DNA from: JAAAOZ01 sp964496595
GTDB taxonomy: Bacteria > Chloroflexota > Anaerolineae > B4-G1 > SLSP01
NCBI GenBank assembly: GCA_964496595.1
Contig: CAZCAI010000152.1
Location: forward strand, 1-10,893
Length of the DNA: 10,893 nucleotides
Direction: 5' to 3'
Of the stretch, positions 6,698-10,893 are shown piece after piece (the stretch's first letter is position 1; each line of letters starts with the position of its first letter). Below the pieces are notes generated by a model. The model made no database searches. It saw only the letters and a program-made list of their open reading frames with translations, and was not told the DNA's origin. A program made the position numbers and the translations under genes.

Positions 6698-6817
6698 TGT
6701 CACAAAGTCTTCGCCATTTGGCCCCCTGGCTCCGAGGGGATTGTTAAATCCCCGCCTAACCGCCGGATTTAGCAATCCGGCGAGAGCCTGGCACGACATG
6801 GCGAATACTTTGAGACA
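6698..6817. repeat. REPIN-like inverted doublet (two head-to-head REP-like units)
   Basis: The 20-nt arms at 6698-6717 and 6798-6817 are inverted copies matching at 18 of 20 positions. Each arm leads inward to a short 'CTGGCTC/CAGGCTC' block and then a hairpin. Unit A (plus) is GGGGATT-GTTA-AATCCCC (6736-6753). Unit B, read on the minus strand, is CGCCGGATT-GCTA-AATCCGGCG (6782-6761). The loop G[T/C]TA and the core GGATT...AATCC are shared in the same relative orientation, so the whole 120 bp is two similar units facing each other. It separates the deformylase gene from the response regulator start. Confidence 0.75.
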
Positions 6818-6848
6818 CAAGCCTCCTTGTAGTTATGCTTTTGCTTAC

Positions 6849-7346
6849 TTACAGCTTCTCCCACTCGCTTCTCATGATGATCTCGTTGTTGATGATGCGA
6901 TCGGTGAACAGGATGCCGTCTAGATGATCGATTTCGTGTTGGAAAAGCTCAGAGAGATCATCCTCAAATCGTTCCGTCACCTCGTTTTGATCTTCGTCGC
7001 CGTATGCCACGGTGATGGCGCGATTTCGCACGGTCTTCCCAAAGAAGGCCACGTCGGCGCTGAAGCAGCTATCCCAGACCTCGAAGGTTTCCTCACTTCT
7101 TTCGATAATCCGGGGGTTGATCATCACGATGCTTCTCCCGCCGGCTTCCATATAGACGATCCGTTTGGGATAGCCAATTTGGATGCCCGCGATGGCCCTG
7201 CCGATCCCTTTGGCGCGCTGAAAGTTATATAGCGTATCGGCCAGATCACGGATGATCTCCGTCAGGTTGTCTTCTCCAAAGTGGACGTCATCCGACTTCT
7301 CTCTTAGCGTCGGGTTGCCAATCATCAAGATGGGGCGAACTGTCAT
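6849..7346 (-). CDS. Divergent peptide deformylase
   Basis: This 165-residue protein of the peptide deformylase family removes the formyl group from nascent N-termini using a metal ion. The metal site is intact: Cys94 in DSCFS plus His137 and His141 in QHEIDH (136-141), with catalytic Glu138. Motif 1 reads GRAIAGIQIG (49-58) instead of GxGLAAPQ but keeps the key Gln56, and motif 2 reads WDSCFS instead of EGCLS. It therefore belongs to a divergent branch, probably a paralogue of the housekeeping enzyme. AAGGAGG (7357-7351) lies 4 nt before ATG 7346 and only 1 nt before the preceding ATG 7349, so 7346 is preferred. It follows the glycosyltransferase by 21 bp and is probably cotranscribed with it. 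It may act on unusual substrates. Confidence 0.82.
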   Translation of the reverse strand: MTVRPILMIGNPTLREKSDDVHFGEDNLTEIIRDLADTLYNFQRAKGIGRAIAGIQIGYPKRIVYMEAGGRSIVMINPRIIERSEETFEVWDSCFSADVAFFGKTVRNRAITVAYGDEDQNEVTERFEDDLSELFQHEIDHLDGILFTDRIINNEIIMRSEWEKL

Positions 7347-7367
7347 CATTCCTCCTTGTTGATAGAT

Positions 7368-8594
7368 TTATTGATGAGCTATGAGCTCCTTGATCACATG
7401 CACGGCGTTAGCGATGCCATTTTCGGCCTGGATTTTACGCCCCAGGACGGCGGCGCGTTCGCGCATCTGGGCGTCGTGGAGACTGGACTGGATGGCGTCC
7501 GTCAGGCGCTCGACGGCCAGATCACGATGCCGCAAGGGCGCAGGCCCCACGCCTAGGTCCGCGATGCGTCGGCCCCAATAGTGTTGGTCGAAGACGAACG
7601 ATACGACGCACGAAGGAATGCCAGCGCGCAGCGCCCAGCCGGTCGTGCCCGATCCGCCGTGATGGATGACCATCGCCATCCGAGGGAAGAGCCAGTGGTA
7701 GGGCGCGTAATCGATTTTGAAGACGTTCTTAGGCAAGATTTGATCGCCCAGGCTGCCCCAGCCGATGTGCAAAATGCCGCGTTGCCCGCTCACTTCTAAA
7801 GCCTCGAGCAGAATGTGCGTGGTGCGCTGCGGATCTTGGAGCGGCATGCTGCCAAATCCGATGAAGACCGGCGGCGGCCCGGCCTCGATAAAGGCCCGCA
7901 ACTCAGGCAAAGGTTGCCAGTCCGGGTCGTCGGGGAACCAATAGCCCGTGATGTGGACGTGCTTGCTCCAGTCGGACGGGCGAGGCGCCACGTGCCGGCT
8001 GAATCCATTGAGGATGGGGAAGCGGCGCGTGCCTAATTGATCCATATAGCCACGTAGCGGCAGCGGCGGCAAATCGAGCGTCTCTTTTCGCCACCGGTTG
8101 ATCACGCGGCGAAACATTTGCCACGCCATCTGCTCGCCCAAGAAGTAGGTCGTGCGATTGTAGCCGGGCAGCGGCAGCCATGGGAATCCCATCAGGGGGA
8201 AGGCGCTCGTCCGCGCCAGCGGGATCACGGACGCCAACACCATCGGCGCGTCATACTTTTCCGCCAGATCGAAGCCGTAGAGGCCCGCTGGCAATTGGTT
8301 GAGGATTAGGTCGGTCTGGCCCAGGTGGGGCGCGGATAGATCGCGGGCGTAGCCTTCCGCCAGGGAGCCGAACGAGCGGACGAGCGCTAACATATCCGCG
8401 CCCGCGTTGGCGACCAAGGCCTGCGCGTCGCCCTGGATGGGGTGAAAATCCAACCCGGCTTTAGCGATCAGCGGGGCGAAGCTTTCGAAGGTGATGAAGC
8501 GCACTGCGTGCCCCGCCGCCGTCAGCCCTTGGCCCAGCGCCGCGTAGGGCTGGATATCGCCGCGTGAGCCTAGGGCTAAGATTGTGATGTGCAT
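7368..8594 (-). CDS. GT1-family glycosyltransferase (UDP-sugar type)
   Basis: This 408-residue protein has the GT-B fold of family GT1, as in sterol, flavonoid and macrolide glycosyltransferases. The N-terminal acceptor domain starts with the glycine loop GSRGDIQPY (9-17). The C-terminal nucleotide-sugar domain has HHGGSGTT (311-318), where His311 contacts the diphosphate, and FDQHYWGRR with Asp336-Gln337 expected to bind the sugar. Full length and intact, it transfers a sugar from a nucleotide donor to a lipophilic acceptor that cannot be deduced. The start lies 8 bp after the stop of the nucleotidyltransferase gene, so the two are probably one transcript, and the deformylase follows. It could glycosylate a membrane lipid or carotenoid, or inactivate a macrolide. 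Confidence 0.9.
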   Translation of the reverse strand: MHITILALGSRGDIQPYAALGQGLTAAGHAVRFITFESFAPLIAKAGLDFHPIQGDAQALVANAGADMLALVRSFGSLAEGYARDLSAPHLGQTDLILNQLPAGLYGFDLAEKYDAPMVLASVIPLARTSAFPLMGFPWLPLPGYNRTTYFLGEQMAWQMFRRVINRWRKETLDLPPLPLRGYMDQLGTRRFPILNGFSRHVAPRPSDWSKHVHITGYWFPDDPDWQPLPELRAFIEAGPPPVFIGFGSMPLQDPQRTTHILLEALEVSGQRGILHIGWGSLGDQILPKNVFKIDYAPYHWLFPRMAMVIHHGGSGTTGWALRAGIPSCVVSFVFDQHYWGRRIADLGVGPAPLRHRDLAVERLTDAIQSSLHDAQMRERAAVLGRKIQAENGIANAVHVIKELIAHQ

Positions 8595-8602
8595 ATTATT
8601 GT

Positions 8603-9433
8603 CTATCTCGGTTTGAGCGCCTCGCGCGCCGCATCGAGAGTGGGGGCCAAAAGTGGCGCGCGAGGTGGGTACGTGGGGTCGAGATCTGCGGCCAGCTCAT
8701 CGAAGATCTCGTAGCTTCGTTGGATGAGGGCCAGGATGCCGTCGCCGGCGCTTTGCCAATCGCCCCACGCCACGCGCTCGACGATCTCATTGCCCCAGCC
8801 GCCTGTCCGATGGACGGTCGTGCGTTTCTCGCGGTCGCGGCGGATCATCTGGAGGACAAGCGCGTCTTGGGCGAGATCGAGCGCCAGATGCGCACCGATG
8901 AGCCAATCGTTCCGCGCGACCTTGGTGATCGCCACCGCTGCTTTGAAATAGAAGGCGTCAGCCATTGCCGCGATTTGCTCGGCGGGCGCGTCTTGATAGG
9001 GGGCGGGCGTGGGCAGGGCGGAGATGTGCTCCTTTAGCTCTGGCCGCCGCGACCAGAGGATGGCGTAGGGCGGGGGCATGGGGTTGTGATCCCACACATC
9101 GGGCGTCTGGAGGGTCGATGCCGCGATGAAGGTCAAATCGAAGCGTCGGAAATCGGCCAGGCAGACGCGCAGCGTCTTGGTCAGCGGATGCTCGTGGCGC
9201 TCCAGGCCGATGATCCGCCCAAAGGGCGCGAGCCACGCGGTCGATTCGTAGTAGCGAGCCACGGCCTCCTCGGTTAAGATGACCTTCGCGTCTACATCGC
9301 TCCAGGCATCAGCCGGGACGTCCTTGGCGGCTAAGGAGCCGGTGAGCACGAAGGCTTGGGCCTCCGCCGTCTGCCGAAAGTGTTGGCTGAGCTGCTGGAT
9401 CGCGCGTTCCTGCCACGTCGGTTTGTTGATCAT
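8603..9433 (-). CDS. Nucleotidyltransferase, aminoglycoside 6-adenylyltransferase-like
   Basis: This 276-residue cytoplasmic protein has a Pol-beta-type nucleotidyltransferase core: GS at 32-33, Asp46 and Asp48 in the DAWSDVDAKVIL stretch (42-53), and a probable third carboxylate Asp99 in RRFDLTF. The layout resembles the ANT(6)/AadK streptomycin adenylyltransferase family, including the Trp before the catalytic Asp pair and a helical C-terminal half. Whether it modifies a drug or a cell metabolite is unknown. ATG 9433 overlaps the TGA of the STAS-like gene (ATGA), a coupled start. An in-frame ATG at 9451 is possible but would overlap further. The C-terminus is Pro/Ala-rich. Confidence 0.75.
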   Translation of the reverse strand: MINKPTWQERAIQQLSQHFRQTAEAQAFVLTGSLAAKDVPADAWSDVDAKVILTEEAVARYYESTAWLAPFGRIIGLERHEHPLTKTLRVCLADFRRFDLTFIAASTLQTPDVWDHNPMPPPYAILWSRRPELKEHISALPTPAPYQDAPAEQIAAMADAFYFKAAVAITKVARNDWLIGAHLALDLAQDALVLQMIRRDREKRTTVHRTGGWGNEIVERVAWGDWQSAGDGILALIQRSYEIFDELAADLDPTYPPRAPLLAPTLDAAREALKPR

Positions 9434-9801
9434 GCTGGGAGATCGAGCCACGCTTCGGCCTCCTCTTTCAAGGTGAAGATGCGACAGAGCAGCCCGCGAT
9501 TTCGCACGGCGGTCTCCCAGAATTTTGCATCCTCCAGGTTATCCTCGCCCGTCACGATTGCAACCTTTGCTGCGCTATGGTATGTATTCGTGTAGTAGTT
9601 TGCCAGGCGGTAGATGTCCACGGTGTTTATTCTGTAGTCCAGATTGCTCTCATCCAACAGGAGCTGTGTGCAGCCTCGCTTCTTAGCCTCCGCCACGACG
9701 GCCTCCCCATACGCCTTGACCTCCTCCAGACTCTCGCCAAAGCCCGACGTGGTGACGTGCAGGGTGTCGCCTTCGACGTGGGTTTCGTAGTTGATTGCCA
9801 T
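9430..9801 (-). CDS. SpoIIAA-like (STAS-fold) protein
   Basis: This 123-residue protein starts MAINYETHVEGDTLHV and alternates beta strands and helices (LLLDESNLDYR, AKVAIVTGED, FWETAVRNRG, LKEEAEAWL) as in the SpoIIAA-like/STAS family of small regulatory proteins. No DNA-binding or catalytic motif is seen. Its partner is unknown. The start at 9801 is chosen because AAAGGAG lies about 6 nt upstream. An upstream in-frame ATG at 9909 would add 36 residues that read straight through a dispersed non-coding repeat. The stop overlaps the nucleotidyltransferase start (ATGA), so the two proteins are probably made together and may interact. Confidence 0.75.
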   Translation of the reverse strand: MAINYETHVEGDTLHVTTSGFGESLEEVKAYGEAVVAEAKKRGCTQLLLDESNLDYRINTVDIYRLANYYTNTYHSAAKVAIVTGEDNLEDAKFWETAVRNRGLLCRIFTLKEEAEAWLDLPA

Positions 9802-9834
9802 TGGTCTCTCCTTTCCTGTTGTTGGGACATAGAA

Positions 9835-9878
9835 CTCTCCGTGTTCTCCGCGTCTCTGTGGTGAGAGATTTTTCTCTC
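9835..9878 (-). repeat. Dispersed 'accacagagacgcggagaac' repeat
   Basis: Read on the minus strand this stretch is a purine-rich CTCTCACCACAGAGA...GAGAACACGGAGAG sequence. It is a familiar interspersed intergenic motif in many environmental bacterial genomes and gives the artefact peptide SPQRRGEHGE when translated. It carries a hairpin GAGAGA-TTTT-TCTCTC (9863-9878). It lies between the VOC gene stop and the STAS-like start. Confidence 0.65.
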
Positions 9879-9909
9879 GTTGGTAGCTCGCCAATTGTGG
9901 TAACATCAT

Positions 9910-10293
9910 TCACACCGTGATCTCGACGCGATTCCCCTCTGGATCTAACACGACGCTTTCGTAGTAGCCGTCTCCTGTGTGACGCGGGCCGTTGAGTCGG
10001 GTATGGCCGTCTTCGACTAATCGCTGGGTGAGGGCTTCGACCTCCGCCTCTGAGCCGACGGAGAACGCCAGGTGGGCGTAGCCTGTGCGTTCCTGGTCTG
10101 ACCCCGGTTCTTCTATATCGGGGCGGTGCATCAACTCCAGGCGCGCGCCGGAGGAGAAGGTCAGGAAATACGATTGGAAGCGCTTTGTCTCGTTGGTGTA
10201 CTTTGAAGTAGCCTGCGCGTCAAAGTAGGTCTCGTAAAATGTCTTGAGCTTCTCAATGTCAGTGACCCAGATCGCTACATGCTCGATTTTCAT
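9910..10293 (-). CDS. VOC-superfamily (glyoxalase-fold) protein
   Basis: This 127-residue protein has two beta-alpha-beta-beta-beta modules. The metal-binding set of the glyoxalase I type is complete: His5 (MKIEHVAIWV), Glu53 (ARLELM), His74 (GYAHLAF) and Glu124 (GNRVEITV). The family includes lactoylglutathione lyases, dioxygenases, and fosfomycin or bleomycin resistance proteins. The sequence alone does not decide which, although the small size and DPEGNRVEI ending are typical of glyoxalase-type metalloenzymes. GGAG lies 10 nt before the ATG. The stop is 108 bp from the STAS-like start. It is the first complete gene after the MITE-like element. Confidence 0.85.
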   Translation of the reverse strand: MKIEHVAIWVTDIEKLKTFYETYFDAQATSKYTNETKRFQSYFLTFSSGARLELMHRPDIEEPGSDQERTGYAHLAFSVGSEAEVEALTQRLVEDGHTRLNGPRHTGDGYYESVVLDPEGNRVEITV

Positions 10294-10359
10294 AGATGCG
10301 GTTCTCCATTTTTTTAGCCCCGAAAGGGTTCTGTGCAGATTAAGTAGGTAATTTTGTTC

Positions 10360-10609
10360 AGACCTGACAGGTTTTGATGGTCTTTAAAAAATTAATTCGG
10401 TAATAGCGCTGCGTATCGAAAGACATCGGCCGATGAGATTCGCCGGGCAGTGAACTACCCGTCTCAAAGCTGAAGTCGGCTGAAAGCCGACTCAATGCCG
10501 AGAATCGTTGTCTATTTTAGTCGGCTTCGAGCCGACTTCAGCTTTTAGCCCGCAATTTATTCGCGGGCGCAGGGCGACGGAACTTACTTCCTAAAAATCT
10601 GTCAGGTCT
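10360..10609. mobile_element. MITE-like element with 16-bp terminal inverted repeats
   Basis: AGACCTGACAGGTTTT (10360-10375) is inverted at 10594-10609 with one mismatch, and nothing flanking extends the match. The 250 bp between hold no ORF, but contain a palindrome CATCGGCCGATG (10424-10435), a pair of strong hairpins (10466-10545) and a 'gcgaataaattgcgg' unit (10546-10564). No target-site duplication is obvious. The layout suggests a non-autonomous mobile element or a mosaic of intergenic repeats. It fills the whole gap between the partial gene and the VOC gene. Confidence 0.6.
10466..10545. repeat. Nested hairpins of the 'gctgaagtcggct' repeat
   Basis: AAAGCTGAAGTCGGCT (10466-10481) has a perfect 16-bp inverted partner at 10530-10545. 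Each arm can also fold locally: GTCGGCT-GAA-AGCCGAC (10475-10491) and AGTCGGCT-TCG-AGCCGACT (10519-10537). The GTCGGCT core thus appears four times in alternating orientation. The region can form either one long stem or two short ones, which is the hallmark of a paired REP-like unit. Confidence 0.7.
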
Positions 10610-10893
10610 AGCCCAGATGATAGTAGAGATTGTCGGAGAAGGCGAGGCCGAGGCGTTGCTTCCAATCGCTCTGAAGTTGCCTGAGCTGCGCGTGATCCGC
10701 GTCGTCGAGCGTCGCGCCGTCGGTGGCGATGAGGCGCTGCCCCTCCGCGAACAGTTCCCGCGCGCGGACGGCGTTCGCCCTCGTTTCGCGCTCCATTCCA
10801 GCCAGGTCCAGCCCTTGCAGCTCGTAGATTTCGCCTAGCTCCAGGTGAAAATAGTCACCCTGCCGATCCGGTCTGGCCAAGAATGCCTGAGCC
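10608..10893 (-). CDS. Unrecognised protein, C-terminal part only
   Basis: The frame is open from the window edge to TAG at 10608 and gives at least 95 residues ending SDNLYYHLG. A TTG at 10880 could be read as a start, but the frame stays open upstream (AQAF before it), so this is most likely the 3' end of a longer gene. The visible part is helical and rich in charged residues and Leu, with DYFHLELGEIYELQGL and RARELFAEGQRL, which would suit a TPR-like or helical-bundle domain. I do not recognise a family. Its stop codon is formed partly by the end of the adjacent MITE-like element. Confidence 0.55.
   Translation of the reverse strand, partial: AQAFLARPDRQGDYFHLELGEIYELQGLDLAGMERETRANAVRARELFAEGQRLIATDGATLDDADHAQLRQLQSDWKQRLGLAFSDNLYYHLG

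Noticed and set aside
6674..6820. 49-residue N-terminal extension of the response regulator from TTG 6820
   Set aside because: It reads through the REPIN-like palindromes and precedes a receiver domain that starts normally at MPETILVVDDE.
9802..9909. 36-residue N-terminal extension of the STAS-like protein from ATG 9909
   Set aside because: The extension contains SPQRRGEHGE, the translation of a dispersed intergenic repeat, and the strong ribosome binding site belongs to ATG 9801.
10303..10331. Intrinsic terminator around AGCCCCGAAAGGGTT
   Set aside because: The hairpin is short and the T-run precedes rather than follows it on the plus strand. On the minus strand the stem is followed by A residues.
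10360..10609. CRISPR or insertion-sequence remnant
   Set aside because: There are no regularly spaced direct repeats and no transposase fragment in any frame, so only a non-autonomous inverted-repeat element is supported.
10617..10838. Plus-strand 73-codon frame near the right edge
   Set aside because: It lies opposite the better-supported minus-strand frame that continues off the window.

Overview
This looks like a chromosomal segment of a GC-rich bacterium, most likely a member of the Chloroflexota (Anaerolineae/Caldilineae-like). That is an inference. It rests on the small DUF4405-type membrane protein paired with a secreted glycine-rich protein, on the abundance of short palindromic dispersed repeats (a 'gctgaagtcggct' type and a 'gcgaataaattcgcgg' type), and on codon bias. 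No rRNA, tRNA, CRISPR array, transposase or phage gene is visible.

Layout. 1-382 is a non-coding, palindrome-rich leader. 383-1774 (+) encodes a family GH4 glycosidase with the Cys-His signature of the subgroup that acts on non-phosphorylated sugars. 1862-3242 (+) is a complete twin-arginine translocase locus, tatA-tatB-tatC. It has its own candidate promoter and a terminator-like hairpin between tatA and tatB that could set the usual TatA excess. A perfect 20-bp inverted repeat at 3301-3346 closes the plus-strand block and faces the convergent minus-strand genes.

Everything from 10893 down to 3373 is on the minus strand. In transcription order it runs: the 3' end of an unrecognised gene (10893-10608), a 250-bp MITE-like element with 16-bp terminal inverted repeats (10609-10360), a VOC/glyoxalase-fold protein, a SpoIIAA/STAS-like protein, an aminoglycoside-adenylyltransferase-like nucleotidyltransferase (ATGA-coupled to the STAS gene), a GT1 glycosyltransferase, a divergent peptide deformylase, a 120-bp REPIN-like inverted doublet, an OmpR-family response regulator, a HAMP-type sensor histidine kinase, a DUF4405 two-helix putative heme protein and a secreted/anchored glycine-rich protein.

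How the parts may work together. The kinase and regulator probably control the two envelope genes just downstream. The intergenic region before the DUF4405 gene holds a good -10 (TATACT) with a poor -35 overlapped by two direct repeats 11 bp apart, the arrangement expected of an OmpR-type activator site. The VOC / nucleotidyltransferase / GT1 / divergent deformylase run brings together four families that each contain antibiotic-resistance or drug-target members, with tight coupling between at least two of them. A small-molecule modification or tolerance operon is a reasonable but unproven reading. The most distinctive non-coding structures are the REPIN-like doublet, the MITE-like element whose end supplies the stop codon of the neighbouring gene, and the hairpin inside the tat operon.
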